Part shown: in pieces, positions 9,060 to 18,434 of the stretch
Numbering within the stretch: position 1 is the first letter of the stretch
Layout of the letters: the number at the start of each line of letters is the position of its first letter
Source: Paracoccus beibuensis
GTDB taxonomy: Bacteria; Pseudomonadota; Alphaproteobacteria; Rhodobacterales; Rhodobacteraceae
NCBI RefSeq assembly: GCF_026162625.1
Contig: NZ_JAOTBD010000009.1
Span: 1-64,000, forward strand
DNA: 64,000 nucleotides
Reading direction: 5' to 3'
Position numbers and translations under genes: made by a program
The notes under the pieces: generated by a model
What the model saw: the letters and a program-made list of their open reading frames with translations, nothing else
The model's database searches: none
What the model was told of the DNA's origin: nothing

Positions 9060-9945
9060 CAAGCGCGTCGGGCGCGTAGCCATCATGTCGCGCAAGCGAC
9101 CGGCGCGCCTCGAGCGGCGTCAGGTTGCCAAGCGACGATTACGACCTGACGGCGTCGTCGTCGTAGCGCCAGAGGGCGATCTTGCGGCGGGCATCATCCA
9201 GGGTGCCGAAGATCCCCTCGTTCAGCGGTTCGTCGCGCGGGCTGCCGTTGAACGGCTCGATGAAGGCTCTCGCCATGGTCCTCGGACCAGGCGGACATGT
9301 GGCTCGATGCTGCCACTTGCCGGGATCGATGTAGTGCCAGGCGACGCCGTTCTGTTTGGCCCACTTCAGGATAGCGCGCCGGGCCAACTCGGTCCCGTTG
9401 TCGCTGACGATACAGTCGGGCTTGCCGTAGATCCGCACCGGTGCATCCAACGCGCGGGCCACCCTGACGCCCCAGATGCCGGTGTCGGCGATCAGACACG
9501 GGTTCTCGCGGCAGCAGTCGTCGATCACCGCCAGGATCCGGAAGTTGCGCGGCGCCCCAAACGTGTCCGCCACGAAGTCCAGCGACCAACGGCTGGTTCG
9601 GCATCAGGGCCAGCGGCATCGGCGTGCATGCGCCTCGGGCATGCTTGCGGCCACGTCGGCGCCGGACCGACAGCCCTTCATCGCGATAGAGCCGATACAG
9701 CTTCTTCGGGTTCATCAGCATGCCCCTGCGTTCCAGCAGCAGTCCGATCCGCCGATAGCCGAGACCTGTGGCGCAGCGCCGCGATCTTCTGCATGGCCTT
9801 GCGGATCTCCGGGTTGCCGGGCGGCCGCTCGCGCCGCACCGTCTTCGGATCGACACCGACCAGGGTCGGCGCATGCCGCCGACGGCCCGGCGTTGCAAGA
9901 TAGCATGATTCCGCATCGCGTCGAGCACAGCCTCCCGCCGCCTTT
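9060..9945 (-). pseudogene. IS407-type transposase OrfB, fragmented
   Basis: Recognisable IS3/IS407 OrfB blocks occur in different frames: GYRRIGLLLERRGMLMNPKK, LYRLYRDEGLSVRRRRGRK, ADTFGAPRNFRILAVIDDCC, YGKPDCIVSDNGTEL and DEPLNEGIFGTLDDARRK. A TAA near 9140 interrupts the expected SSLGNLTPLEARR end. At least two frame changes lie upstream (near 9590 and 9760). The catalytic D-D-E residues survive but the protein does not. Confidence 0.75.
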
Positions 9946-9954
9946 TCGATGTCG

Positions 9955-10218
9955 TCAGGGCTTTCTCAAGAGGTCATTCAGCACGATGTTGTCGAGCATC
10001 GCATCCGCCAGCAGACGCTTCAGCCTGCCGTTGTCGTCTTCAAGCGCCTTCAGCCTCCGGGCACCGGACATATCCATGCCGCCATACTTGGCTTTCGGCT
10101 TGCAGAAAGTCGCGGAGCTCAGCCCATGACGGCGACAGACCTCCGCCGTCGCCATTCCGGCTTCCTGCTCCTTGATCATGCCAATGATCTGCGCCTCGGC
10201 AAAGCGGCTTGTCCTCAT
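9955..10218 (-). CDS. IS3-family transposase OrfA (IS407 group)
   Basis: The 87-residue product begins MRTSRFAEAQIIGMIKEQEA and has the helix-turn-helix EVCRRHGLSSATF followed by a coiled helix ending LNDLLRKP, a nearly standard IS407-group OrfA. AAGGAG lies just upstream of the ATG. The frame is intact although its partner orfB is not. Confidence 0.85.
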   Translation of the reverse strand: MRTSRFAEAQIIGMIKEQEAGMATAEVCRRHGLSSATFCKPKAKYGGMDMSGARRLKALEDDNGRLKRLLADAMLDNIVLNDLLRKP

Positions 10219-10262
10219 GTCGCCTGCTCCTTCATGGCGAAGCGAACTCTACATTGGAGCGA

Positions 10263-10530
10263 GGGACCGAAGGGGGCAGGTCATCGGTTCTCGACGCGAA
10301 CCCCTCGCCGATGACCCAGTGGCCGCTGATGGCATCGCCTGCCACTGTGACGCCTGGGAACAGGCGCACCACGGGTTCCGCCGGCCACGTCAGAGCCTTT
10401 ACCGTCCACCGCGAGCAGATCCGAGGGCCGTGCAGGTTCAGCGGGCCTTTGCTGTCCCAGCCAACCTTGTGATACCGCCAAATCGCGCAGTGGGATTGCG
10501 GTGCCGGAGCGGTGCGCTTAGTTGAAATGG
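10263..10530. other. Stretch between IS remnant and phosphatase gene
   Basis: No complete gene is present. On the minus strand 10269-10516 is an uninterrupted, coding-like frame (PAEPVVRLFPGVTVAGDAIS among its residues) with no start or stop of its own. I do not recognise the family. It may be a gene fragment caught between the IS and the phosphatase. Confidence 0.3.
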
Positions 10531-10611
10531 ATGTAACAGCAGATCGCGAAAATCACCGGCCCCGTCCTGCTTCTCGATGACGTCGCACAGGGTCGGCTTC
10601 ACCTGTCCGCG

Positions 10612-11970
10612 TTGTTCATCGGAAGACAGCAGGACGTCCCGCCGCCGATCGAAGCCTCGGGACGGCAGGTGCGGTGTCAGCGTATTGCAGAATTCCGGGA
10701 TGCCGTCGTCTGGCGGGCGCGGTTCGATCTTCCTGCGGATCGCTCCTCGGCCTACGGCTGGGACGGTCAGGACTTCGAGGTCGCAGGCGACCTGACCGGC
10801 GACCTGCGGCTGGCCTACGTCTCGTGCAACGGCGAGGAAGTGGGCGACATGGAGCGCGAGGGTTCGGAGCGGAACGCCATGTGGGCGCGGCTGCGCGATC
10901 AGCACCGGCGCCAGCCTTTCGCGCTGATGCTGCATGGCGGCGACCAGGTCTATGCCGACGAGGTGACGCACGGACACGACCTCAGCGACGGCTGGCCCGA
11001 CCGCGTTCCGGACGCACCCTCGCCCGAGGCGCTGGCCGGGCTGCGCGATCACCTGCGAGAGCGCTTCTTCGCACGCTATGCCGCCCTTTATGCCGCGCCC
11101 GAAATGGTTTGGCTGGCGGCGCGGGTGCCGTCGCTGATGCAATGGGACGACCACGATATCTGCGATGGCTGGGGATCCCTGCCCCAGCGACGCGCGAATT
11201 CGGCCGTCGGACGGACCCTCTTTGCGGTGGCGCGTGAGAGCTTCCTGATCTTCCAGCACGCCGCTACCGCGGACGATCTGCCGCCGCGCTTCACCGACCG
11301 GACCGGCGCGCATCTGGGCTGGAGCATCCGCGCGCCGGGCCTGCGGATCCTGGCGCCTGACTTGAGGTCGGAGCGGCAACGGAAGCGCATCATGGGCCCC
11401 GGCGGCTGGTCCATGATGGAGGCAGAGGCGCGACTTGATGCCCCCGGACACACGATGCTGCTCTCCAGCGTACCATTGCTGGGGCCGCGCATGTCGCTCC
11501 TCGAAGCGCTGATGCGCGTCATCCCGCGGATGCAGAAATACGAGGACGATCTGCGTGACCAGTGGCAGAGCCGCGCGCATCGTGACGAATGGCGGCGGAT
11601 GCTGGCGATGGTGCGCGACATGGCGCAGCGGGATGGTCACGACGTGACGGCAATTTCGGGGGAGATCCACCTCGCCACGCGCGCGGTCATGGAGATCGGC
11701 CCGGGCCAGCACCTGCACCAGCTCGTGGCGTCGGGGATCGCGCACCGCGCGCCGCCGAAGGGGTGGGCGCGCTTCCTCGGTGCGCTGGCATCGTTGGGGG
11801 AACATCCCCTGCCGGGCCACCCGATCCGCATCCAGCCGCTGCCAGGCCAGAAGACGCGCTACACGGCTGAACGCAACTTCCTTGTGCTGGAGCGTTCTGC
11901 GGGAAATTGGGCCGCAGCGTGGCACCTGGAAGCCAGCGGCCCGACCGCCGCGCTGGCCTTGTCGAACTGA
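10612..11970 (+). CDS. PhoD-like metallophosphatase / alkaline phosphatase D family
   Basis: The protein hydrolyses phosphate esters with a two-metal centre if it follows its family. Counting from TTG 10612 (452 residues) the metal-binding signatures are LAYVSCNG at 68-75, HGGDQVYADE at 108-117, QWDDHDICDGWG at 177-188 and SGEIHLAT near 370. The 5' end is odd. Family-like sequence (ITGPVLLLDDVAQGRLHLSA) extends upstream of 10612 to a TAA at 10534 with no ATG, GTG or TTG in between, whereas an ATG at 10531 in another frame would join it if one A were added to the AAAA run near 10550. So either TTG 10612 is used, or the 5' end is damaged. It converges on sdhB. Confidence 0.75.
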   Translation: MFIGRQQDVPPPIEASGRQVRCQRIAEFRDAVVWRARFDLPADRSSAYGWDGQDFEVAGDLTGDLRLAYVSCNGEEVGDMEREGSERNAMWARLRDQHRRQPFALMLHGGDQVYADEVTHGHDLSDGWPDRVPDAPSPEALAGLRDHLRERFFARYAALYAAPEMVWLAARVPSLMQWDDHDICDGWGSLPQRRANSAVGRTLFAVARESFLIFQHAATADDLPPRFTDRTGAHLGWSIRAPGLRILAPDLRSERQRKRIMGPGGWSMMEAEARLDAPGHTMLLSSVPLLGPRMSLLEALMRVIPRMQKYEDDLRDQWQSRAHRDEWRRMLAMVRDMAQRDGHDVTAISGEIHLATRAVMEIGPGQHLHQLVASGIAHRAPPKGWARFLGALASLGEHPLPGHPIRIQPLPGQKTRYTAERNFLVLERSAGNWAAAWHLEASGPTAALALSN

Positions 11971-11979
11971 CGTCGGCTG

Positions 11980-12015
11980 CCAAAGCCTGCTTTGGTGACG
12001 GCCCCTTTGCAGGGC
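11980..12015. terminator. Hairpins between convergent phosphatase and sdhB
   Basis: CCAAAG-CCTG-CTTTGG at 11980-11995 and a GGCCC/GGGCC stem just after could fold in both transcripts. No T-run follows, so they may be weak or protein-dependent terminators. Confidence 0.3.
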
Positions 12016-12068
12016 CGACACTTGGACCTGATCGGGGAAGCAGGCCCGGCCTGCCCCACCCGACGCGT

Positions 12069-12848
12069 TCAGCCTGCCCGTTCGACCATCATGTGCTTTA
12101 TCGAGGCGATGGCCTTGGCAGGATTCAGGCCCTTGGGGCAGGTGTTCGTGCAGTTCATGATGGTGTGGCAACGATAGAGCTTGAACGGGTCTTCCAGGCC
12201 GTCCAACCGTTCCCCCGTAGCCTCGTCGCGGCTGTCGATGATCCAGCGATAGGCGTGCAGCAGCGCCGCCGGGCCCAGATAGCGGTCGCCGTTCCACCAA
12301 TAGCTGGGGCACGCGGTGGAACAAGAGGCGCACAGGATGCACTCGTAGAGCCCGTCCAGCTTCTTGCGGTCCTCGATCGACTGCTTCCACTCCTTGCCGG
12401 GCGTCGGCGACTTGGTCTGCAGATAGGGGTTCACCGACGCGTGCTGCGCGTAGAAATGCGTCAGGTCGGGGATCAGGTCCTTGACCACGGGCATGTGCGG
12501 CAGCGGATAGATGGCGACGTCGCCCTTGACCTCGTCGATGCCGAAGATGCAGGCCAGCCGGTTGCCGCCGTCGATGACCATCGCGCAGGACCCGCAGATC
12601 CCCTCGCGGCAGGACCGGCGGAAGGACAGGGTCGGGTCGATCTCGTTCTTGATCTTGATCAGCGCGTCCAGGACCATCGGGCCGCAGCGGTCGAGGTCGA
12701 TGAAATACGTGTCGAGACGCGGGTTCTCACCGGTTTCGGGTTCCCACCGATAGATGGTGAACTTCTTGACGTTGGTCGCGCCCTCGGGCTTGGGCCAGGT
12801 CTTGCCAACCCGGATCTGGCTGTTCTTGGGCAGGGTGAACTGGACCAT
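12069..12848 (-). CDS. sdhB: Succinate dehydrogenase iron-sulfur subunit
   Basis: SdhB (259 residues) carries electrons from the flavin of SdhA to ubiquinone in respiratory complex II. All cluster ligands are present: C80, C85, C88 and C100 for the 2Fe-2S centre (CREGICGSC), C170, C173, C176 for the 4Fe-4S centre, and C180, C227 and C233/C237 (CTNTCPKG) for the remaining clusters. The ATG at 12848 follows AAAGGAG. A longer in-frame start exists upstream, but its extra residues overlap the preceding gene and are not family-like. It is the last gene of the sdh operon, 13 bases after an unexpected sulfotransferase gene. Confidence 0.97.
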   Translation of the reverse strand: MVQFTLPKNSQIRVGKTWPKPEGATNVKKFTIYRWEPETGENPRLDTYFIDLDRCGPMVLDALIKIKNEIDPTLSFRRSCREGICGSCAMVIDGGNRLACIFGIDEVKGDVAIYPLPHMPVVKDLIPDLTHFYAQHASVNPYLQTKSPTPGKEWKQSIEDRKKLDGLYECILCASCSTACPSYWWNGDRYLGPAALLHAYRWIIDSRDEATGERLDGLEDPFKLYRCHTIMNCTNTCPKGLNPAKAIASIKHMMVERAG

Positions 12849-12861
12849 TGGGTAGCTCCTT

Positions 12862-13695
12862 TCAGAGAGTGCCTTCGGACGGCGCGTCGGCCGTGAACAG
12901 GTGTTGGGTGCGGGCAACAAGATCGGCGATCCTGCCACGAGCATGAGGATTGAGCGCCAAGGCATTCACCTGACGAAGAAATTCGGTCGACCCGCCGTTC
13001 AGCCGCTTCATCGCGGCATCTTCCAGCGGGGCCAGCGCGTCGATGCGCGCGGCCTCGATCCCGGCATGGGCCAGAAGCTGGCGTCCCGGCCGTTCCAGGT
13101 CTGTCTCCTCCTCGAGCCGGAGGCGCGTCACGCGGTCGGGCCCGAGGACGGCGCGCACCCGATCGACCAGGTCATCCCATTCGGGCAGGTCGGCGGTCGC
13201 CTCCATGAACTCCTCGAACGTGCCGGCATATCCGTCGGTGCGAACCGCCTGCGCCCAGACCGAGGGCCGCCACGACAGCATCTGCCGTGTATATAGGACG
13301 ACGTCGCAGGAAAATCCGCGGGCCTGCGCGCTTTTGTCCAGGATCTTCAAGATCCGCGGCAGCGCGGGATAAAGCCGGGTCTCGCCACCATTGCCGGGCA
13401 TCGCGCCCGCAAGGTTCTCGTGGCTGAGGATGACGGGCTGCGGGCCGTCGGGCACCGTGTCAAGAACGTCGTCGAAAGCCGCGCGCAATGCCTCGCGATC
13501 GTCCTTCTGACCCGACAGGCTCAGCGCAACAGCGGCGCGGCCCAAGGGGCGCATCGGGGTGCCTTCCTCGGGGGTGCGGACGATCAGGCAGTCGGCAAGC
13601 TCGGACGCGCGCAGCTTGAGGAACCGCTGGATCGAGGTGGTGCCGGTCTTCTGCACACCGACATGCAGGATCAGCCTGCGTCCTTCGGACATCAT
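12862..13695 (-). CDS. Sulfotransferase-family protein in the sdh operon
   Basis: The 277-residue protein begins with a PAPS-binding-type loop ([18 protein letters not shown], about residues 10-25), the signature of P-loop sulfotransferases, which move sulfate from PAPS to a hydroxyl or amine. A central SHENLAG and [15 protein letters not shown] fit the second PAPS-contact strand/helix. The acceptor is unknown. The ATG overlaps the stop of the upstream lipoprotein gene as TGATG at 13697-13693 (a second ATG follows immediately, and a GTG lies 6 bases upstream). The stop is 13 bases before sdhB, so it is co-transcribed with succinate dehydrogenase. It is not a known complex II assembly factor. 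Confidence 0.7.
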   Translation of the reverse strand: MMSEGRRLILHVGVQKTGTTSIQRFLKLRASELADCLIVRTPEEGTPMRPLGRAAVALSLSGQKDDREALRAAFDDVLDTVPDGPQPVILSHENLAGAMPGNGGETRLYPALPRILKILDKSAQARGFSCDVVLYTRQMLSWRPSVWAQAVRTDGYAGTFEEFMEATADLPEWDDLVDRVRAVLGPDRVTRLRLEEETDLERPGRQLLAHAGIEAARIDALAPLEDAAMKRLNGGSTEFLRQVNALALNPHARGRIADLVARTQHLFTADAPSEGTL

Positions 13696-14021
13696 CACCA
13701 CGCGCTGCTCCGCCAGTCGGGCTGGTCGGCCAGCGGTCGAGTCGGCGCCTGACCGGAACGTGCGACGACGCAGCGGGCGAAGACGTCCGACGGGTCACGC
13801 CGCATCAGGTAGTCGCCCCTGACCTCAAGCTCAATCCGGCCAAACCCTCGGGTTCCGCCGGATTCGCCGCCGACGCCCATCACGGCATGACCGCGTGGGC
13901 GTTCGGCCAGTCTGGCGTCGCGCAGGCAGCTCCGCTCGGCCTGGTCCACGGGGACCGGGCCGCAGGCTGTCAGCGCCGCAAGCAGCGGCATCAGGCCCAG
14001 CAGGGATGCCCGCGCGATCAT
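13695..14021 (-). CDS. Small lipoprotein in the sdh operon
   Basis: The 108-residue protein has a signal peptide with lipobox LTAC (Cys 20), followed by GPVPVDQAERSCLRDARLAE and a short domain with two further cysteines. It is probably a periplasm-facing lipoprotein. The function is unknown; I recall similar genes beside sdhA in Rhodobacterales. The start at 14021 was chosen because the signal peptide begins there; the in-frame upstream part is arginine-rich and overlaps the previous gene. It starts one base after the stop of the preceding lipoprotein gene and its stop overlaps the sulfotransferase start. Confidence 0.65.
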   Translation of the reverse strand: MIARASLLGLMPLLAALTACGPVPVDQAERSCLRDARLAERPRGHAVMGVGGESGGTRGFGRIELEVRGDYLMRRDPSDVFARCVVARSGQAPTRPLADQPDWRSSAW

Positions 14022-14022
14022 G

Positions 14023-14385
14023 TCAGGCCGTGCGAGCCGCGGCGGCGATGCACTGCGTCGTGGCCGGACGCGAGACAATGGTCGCCACGCTGTCGGCCGC
14101 GCCCGATGCTCCGGCACGCGACATCTGGGCGATGTCGATCAGTTCCGCAGTGGTCGCGTTGTTGACGACGCAATCGGTATAGGGCGTGACGTTGGCGCCC
14201 GGCAGGCGCGACTGCATCTGCGTGTTGATCACGTTGCGGGCCACCTGGCGCGAGGCCGCGTCCAGCACCGTCGGCGTCGCGACCGGCGCGGTGGGAACGG
14301 CCGGCCCCGCAACGGGAACCGGGGCCACACAGCCGGCGAGGGTGGCGGCGGAAAGGCCGAAAGCGGCAATGAGGTTGAAGCGCAT
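14023..14385 (-). CDS. Small lipoprotein directly after sdhA
   Basis: The 120-residue product has a signal peptide with lipobox LAGC, an Ala/Pro/Val-rich linker, and a domain containing two cysteines (TDCVVNNATTAELIDIAQ and ATTQCIAAA) that could form a disulfide in the periplasm. Its ATG at 14385 shares a base with the sdhA TGA (TGATG), so it is translationally coupled. The role is unknown; close linkage to sdhA suggests a complex II accessory role, but that is inference. Confidence 0.7.
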   Translation of the reverse strand: MRFNLIAAFGLSAATLAGCVAPVPVAGPAVPTAPVATPTVLDAASRQVARNVINTQMQSRLPGANVTPYTDCVVNNATTAELIDIAQMSRAGASGAADSVATIVSRPATTQCIAAAARTA

Positions 14386-16187
14386 CAATAAACCCTTTTC
14401 TTCGGAGCAATCTTGTTCAGGTCGATTCCGCCTTCCCCTGCCGTCGTCAGCGGCTCGAGGTGGACGGGGCGATAGGCCAGTTTAACCTTGTTGCCCTCGA
14501 CCCAAGCAAGCGAATGCTTGCGCCAGTTGGCGTCATCCCGCTCAGGATAATCCTCGTGCGCGTGGGCGCCGCGGCTTTCCTTGCGGGCCTCGGCCGCGAC
14601 GATGGTCGTCAGGGCGTTCGGCATCAGGTTCGTCAGCTCCAACGTCTCCATCAAGTCGGTGTTCCAGATCATGCCGCGATCGGTCACCTTGATGTCGTCC
14701 ATCTTCGCCGCGACGGCCTCCATCTTCTCAACACCCTCGGCCAGCGTCTTGTCGGTCCGGAAGACGGCCGCGTCGGCCTGCATCGTGCGCTGCATCTGAT
14801 CGCGCAGTTCCGCCGTCGAGGTGCTGCCCGTTGCATGGCGCAGCCCATCGAAGCGATCCAGCGCCCGGTCAACCTCCGCATGGTTGATCGAAGGCACCGC
14901 ACCTGCGCGGTCGATGACCGCCCCGGCGCGCAACGCCGCCGCCCGCCCGAAGACCACGAGGTCGATCAGCGAGTTCGACCCGAGGCGGTTCGCCCCATGA
15001 ACGGATGCGCAGCCGGCCTCGCCCACGGCCATCAGGCCCGGGAAGATGGCGTCGGGATCGGCTTCCGTGGGTGCCAGGACCTCGCCCCAGTAGTTCGTCG
15101 GAATGCCGCCCATGTTGTAGTGGACGGTGGGAATGACCGGGATCGGCGCACGCGTCACGTCGACGCCGGCGAAGATCTTGGCACTTTCGCTGATGCCCGG
15201 CAGGCGTTCATGCAGCGTTTCCGGCGGCAGGTGCATCAGGTTCAGGAAGATGTGGTCCTTGTCGGGACCGACGCCGCGACCCTCGCGGATCTCCATCGTC
15301 ATGCAGCGGCTGACGACGTCGCGGCTGGCCAGGTCCTTGTAAGTCGGCGCGTAACGCTCCATGAAGCGCTCGCCCTCGCTGTTGGTCAGGTAGCCGCCTT
15401 CGCCCCGTGCGCCTTCGGTGATCAGGCAGCCGGAACCATAGATGCCGGTCGGGTGGAACTGGACGAACTCCATGTCCTGCAGCGGCAGGCCCGCGCGGGC
15501 CACCATCCCGCCACCGTCACCGGTGCAGGTATGGGCACTGGTGGCGCTGAAATAGGCACGGCCATAGCCGCCCGTCGCCAGCACCACCATCTTGGCATTG
15601 AAGACGTGGATCGTGCCGTCATCCAGCTTCCAGCAGACGACGCCGGTGCAGCGGCCGTCAGTGATGATCAGGTCAAGGGCGAAGTATTCGATGAAAAACT
15701 CGGCGTTGTTCTTCAGCGATTGGCCATAGAGCGTGTGCAGGATGGCGTGGCCGGTCCGGTCGGCGGCGGCGCAGGTGCGCTGCACCGGGGGGCCTTCGCC
15801 GAACTCGGTCGTGTGGCCGCCGAAGGGGCGCTGGTAGATGCGCCCGTCCTCGGTCCGGCTGAAGGGCACGCCATAATGTTCCAGCTCGTAGACGGCCTTG
15901 GGCGCCTCGCGCGCCAGATATTCCATCGCATCCGTGTCGCCCAGCCAGTCCGACCCCTTCACGGTGTCGTACATGTGCCACTGCCAGTTGTCGGGCCCCA
16001 TGTTGGACAGCGACGCGGCGATGCCTCCCTGTGCGGCGACGGTGTGGGACCGCGTCGGAAACACCTTCGTCACGCAGGCTGTGCGCAGCCCCTGTTCGGC
16101 CATGCCGAGCGTGGCGCGCAGTCCGGCGCCGCCGGCACCCACGACGACGACGTCATAATCATGAACTTCGGTTTGATATGCAGCCAT
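14385..16187 (-). CDS. sdhA: Succinate dehydrogenase flavoprotein subunit
   Basis: SdhA (600 residues) oxidises succinate to fumarate on covalently bound FAD. The dinucleotide fold GAGGAGLRA lies at about 18-26, and the FAD-linked histidine is H48 in [10 protein letters not shown]. Substrate-site elements HPTGIYGSG and the [12 protein letters not shown] loop are present. Length and ends are standard for the family. The ATG at 16187 was preferred over an upstream in-frame start because [20 protein letters not shown] is the normal N-terminus. It lies 7 bases after sdhD. Confidence 0.97.
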   Translation of the reverse strand: MAAYQTEVHDYDVVVVGAGGAGLRATLGMAEQGLRTACVTKVFPTRSHTVAAQGGIAASLSNMGPDNWQWHMYDTVKGSDWLGDTDAMEYLAREAPKAVYELEHYGVPFSRTEDGRIYQRPFGGHTTEFGEGPPVQRTCAAADRTGHAILHTLYGQSLKNNAEFFIEYFALDLIITDGRCTGVVCWKLDDGTIHVFNAKMVVLATGGYGRAYFSATSAHTCTGDGGGMVARAGLPLQDMEFVQFHPTGIYGSGCLITEGARGEGGYLTNSEGERFMERYAPTYKDLASRDVVSRCMTMEIREGRGVGPDKDHIFLNLMHLPPETLHERLPGISESAKIFAGVDVTRAPIPVIPTVHYNMGGIPTNYWGEVLAPTEADPDAIFPGLMAVGEAGCASVHGANRLGSNSLIDLVVFGRAAALRAGAVIDRAGAVPSINHAEVDRALDRFDGLRHATGSTSTAELRDQMQRTMQADAAVFRTDKTLAEGVEKMEAVAAKMDDIKVTDRGMIWNTDLMETLELTNLMPNALTTIVAAEARKESRGAHAHEDYPERDDANWRKHSLAWVEGNKVKLAYRPVHLEPLTTAGEGGIDLNKIAPKKRVY

Positions 16188-16194
16188 GTCGTCC

Positions 16195-16581
16195 TCAGAT
16201 CGCGATGATGGTGAAGGCCATCTTGGCCAGCGCAAAGATCGCGGCGGCGATGACGGCCCAGCCAAAGATGGTGGCGGCGATGACCGCCAGCTTGTTGGCC
16301 TCGCCGTGGACATAGTCGTCCAGCATGATCCGCGTGCCCTTGATGAAGTGGATCATCCCGACGATCACGAACAGCGCGGTGATGATGCCCGGGACGGGGC
16401 GGCCGAAATGGGCGATCACGCCCTCTTGCGGCAGGCCGATGGCCTGGCCCACGGCGATCAGGAACAACGGTGTCAGGATGACCAGCGCATAGCTGCTGAC
16501 CGTCATGTGCCAGTGATGGCCGGTGCCCGAACGCGAGGAACCGAGGCCCGAGGCCGCCTTGCGGGGGGTGATATAGCGCAT
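16195..16581 (-). CDS. sdhD: Succinate dehydrogenase membrane anchor subunit
   Basis: The 128-residue protein has three transmembrane helices (about 30-50, 62-82 and 97-120) and, with SdhC, anchors complex II and forms the quinone pocket. N-terminal [20 protein letters not shown] and [20 protein letters not shown] are typical of alphaproteobacterial SdhD. It lies 12 bases after sdhC and just before sdhA. Confidence 0.93.
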   Translation of the reverse strand: MRYITPRKAASGLGSSRSGTGHHWHMTVSSYALVILTPLFLIAVGQAIGLPQEGVIAHFGRPVPGIITALFVIVGMIHFIKGTRIMLDDYVHGEANKLAVIAATIFGWAVIAAAIFALAKMAFTIIAI

Positions 16582-16593
16582 GATGCCCTCGCC

Positions 16594-16986
16594 TCAGCCG
16601 ATGAAGAAGATGATCAGGCTCAGCAGCGTCAGCGCGACCGAGCCGATGATGATGATCCAGGAATTCCGCTTGGCGTTCTCGATCTCCAGGCCCATGCCGG
16701 CATCGTAGAACAGGTGGCGGATGCCCGACAGCGTGTGGAACCACAGGGCCCAGGCCGACCCGGTCAGAATGATGAAGCCCAGCCAGGACCGGACGATCCA
16801 GTCGGCGGCGGCAAATGCCTGCGGGCTGGAGACGGCGGCGACCAGCCACCACACCAGCAGCACGATCCCCGCGACCAGCGCATGCCCGGTGATCCGCGTC
16901 ATGATCGAGGCGACGGCCGGGATCGGCAGGCGGTAGACCTGGAGATGGGGGGAAAGCGGCCGGTTACCCCGGTTCACATCGGCCAT
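16594..16986 (-). CDS. sdhC: Succinate dehydrogenase cytochrome b556 subunit
   Basis: SdhC (130 residues) has the family N-terminus NRPLSPHLQVYR, three transmembrane helices, and HTLSGIRHLFYDAG, whose first histidine is the axial ligand of heme b. It is the first gene of the operon sdhC-sdhD-sdhA-lipoprotein-lipoprotein-sulfotransferase-sdhB. GGAGGG precedes the ATG at 16986. The upstream region holds a paired palindrome at 17152-17180 also found before sucC. Confidence 0.95.
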   Translation of the reverse strand: MADVNRGNRPLSPHLQVYRLPIPAVASIMTRITGHALVAGIVLLVWWLVAAVSSPQAFAAADWIVRSWLGFIILTGSAWALWFHTLSGIRHLFYDAGMGLEIENAKRNSWIIIIGSVALTLLSLIIFFIG

Positions 16987-17151
16987 GTGCGGCCCTCCTT
17001 TGTCGGTTCAAGCAGTCCCGTCGAAGGCGCCCTCGGCTTGCTTGGGCTGGCCCGTCGGGCTGGCGATTGGTGCCGGTATTGGCGACTCTTGTGCCATCTG
17101 TCATCTGCAGATGCCACCCCACGAGCACAAATGCCGCGGAAATCCGCCTTT

Positions 17152-17180
17152 GTGATCACGGCGTCGACGCGTGTGATCAC
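17152..17180. promoter_or_regulatory. Paired GTGATCAC palindromes upstream of sdhC
   Basis: Two perfect 8-bp palindromes GTGATCAC occupy 17152-17159 and 17173-17180, start to start 21 bp, about two helical turns. They lie 166-194 bases before the sdhC start and outside any gene. The same pair with the same 21-bp spacing and a shared CCTTYGTGATCACGGCGT core occurs before sucC (23104-23132). They are probably operators of a common regulator; its identity is not known from the sequence. Confidence 0.65.
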
Positions 17181-17196
17181 GGCGGTCGCAAGGCCG

Positions 17197-18231
17197 TCAG
17201 GTCGGCATCAGCGCCCAGATGTCCAGATCGAGAAGAACCTCGGGCAGGTACTTTCCGTCGGCGTCGCGCAGAGCGAACGCGCCGCTGTCGCCCGTGGTCG
17301 CGACCAGCCGCAGGCGGATCGCGCCGACACCGGGCGCGGTTGTCGAAGCCTTGTCCAGAACCTCTGACCAGGCGCGGACGGTGTCGCCGGCGAAGCAGGG
17401 GTTGGCATGGGCGCCGGCGTTCAACGCGACGATCATCTGCGCATTGGCAAGACCGTTGAAGGACAGCGTGCGCGCCAGGCTGATGACATGCCCGCCATAG
17501 ATCAGCCGCCGCCCGTCAGGTCGCTGCGTCGCGTCGAAATGGACCTTTGCGGTGTTCTGCCACAGGCGGGTGGCCAGCATATGCTCGGCCTCTTCGACCG
17601 TGATGCCGTCGACGTGGTCGATCTTCTCGCCGATCTCGTAATCGCCCCAAATATGAGGTTCACCAGCAAGTTGAAGATCATAGCCCCGGAAGTTCAGGTC
17701 CTCTGGAACCACCAGGTCGGCCGGATCGACCACGGCGGCCAGATCGGGAACGACAGCTTCGGGCGCGGGGGCGTCGGGGTCGCGCTTGCGCACCATCACC
17801 CAGCGGACATAGTCCAGCACAACCTCGTCGACCTGGTTCAGGCCCCGTGTCCGGACCCAGACCACGCCCGACCGGCCGTTCGAGTTCTGCTTCAGCCCGA
17901 TCACCGTCGATTCCGACCGCAGCGTGTCGCCTGGCCAGACCGGACGGTGCCACCGCCCCTCGGCATAGCCGAGATTGGCGATTGCGTTCAGGCTGATGTC
18001 CGGGACCGTCTTGCCGAAGACCGTGTGGAAGGCCAGCAGGTCGTCCATCGGACTGCCGTCCAGGCCGCATGAGATCGCGAATTCATCCGATGAATAGATC
18101 GCATGCCGCGCCGGATAGAGCGCGTGATAAAGCGCGCGCTCGCCTTCCGCCACCGTCCGCGGCACAGCGTGGCGAATGGTCTGGCCGACGCTGTAATCCT
18201 CGAAGAACCGACCCGGATTGTTCTTGCTCAT
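17197..18231 (-). CDS. mch: Mesaconyl-CoA hydratase (ethylmalonyl-CoA pathway)
   Basis: The 344-residue protein is a double hotdog (MaoC-like) hydratase that interconverts mesaconyl-CoA and beta-methylmalyl-CoA in the ethylmalonyl-CoA route of acetyl-CoA assimilation. The N-terminus GRFFEDYSVGQTIRHAVPRT and the second repeat YGGHVISLARTLSFNGL are characteristic. Length equals that of known Mch. The ATG at 18231 overlaps the stop of the DUF1737 gene as ATGA. Linkage with mcl2 in the same operon supports the assignment. Its stop lies 17 bases beyond the paired palindromes that precede sdhC. Confidence 0.9.
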   Translation of the reverse strand: MSKNNPGRFFEDYSVGQTIRHAVPRTVAEGERALYHALYPARHAIYSSDEFAISCGLDGSPMDDLLAFHTVFGKTVPDISLNAIANLGYAEGRWHRPVWPGDTLRSESTVIGLKQNSNGRSGVVWVRTRGLNQVDEVVLDYVRWVMVRKRDPDAPAPEAVVPDLAAVVDPADLVVPEDLNFRGYDLQLAGEPHIWGDYEIGEKIDHVDGITVEEAEHMLATRLWQNTAKVHFDATQRPDGRRLIYGGHVISLARTLSFNGLANAQMIVALNAGAHANPCFAGDTVRAWSEVLDKASTTAPGVGAIRLRLVATTGDSGAFALRDADGKYLPEVLLDLDIWALMPT

Positions 18232-18434
18232 TGCTGCCCCAGCTTCATGTCGGGATAATACTCCGCCTCGATGGTCTTGGTGACGGCCTGCGCCATGCGC
18301 ATCACCCCCTTGACCGGGTCGTAGGCCATCGTGGCGCCGCCATGCAGCGACCACCCCTTCGACATCGCCTCGCTGACGCGATGACAGAATTGCGAGGTAT
18401 CATCCTCGGTAATGCAGCGATAGATCTGGGGCAT
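18228..18434 (-). CDS. DUF1737 small protein
   Basis: The 68-residue protein MPQIYRCITEDDTSQFCHRV...SKGWSLHGG fits the DUF1737 family, short soluble proteins of unknown role. It is embedded with overlaps at both ends: its ATG shares a base with the nnrU-like stop and its TGA overlaps the mch start. Tight coupling suggests co-production with Mch. Confidence 0.8.
   Translation of the reverse strand: MPQIYRCITEDDTSQFCHRVSEAMSKGWSLHGGATMAYDPVKGVMRMAQAVTKTIEAEYYPDMKLGQQ

Larger units (their letters stand above)
9010..10262 (-). mobile_element. IS3-family (IS407-type) element, decayed
   Basis: The minus strand carries an intact-looking orfA (9955-10218) and a fragmented orfB (about 9060-9945). 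The outer limits are estimates: the left side of the element (high coordinates) probably lies near 10262, where TGCCCCCTTCGGTCCCTC reads on the minus strand, and I could not find a matching repeat at the other end. Confidence 0.65.

Noticed and set aside
10438..12390. Long open frame on the minus strand opposite the phosphatase gene
   Set aside because: Composition is arginine/glutamine-rich without domains, and the plus strand has clear phosphatase motifs and the minus end runs into sdhB. High third-position GC commonly opens antisense frames.
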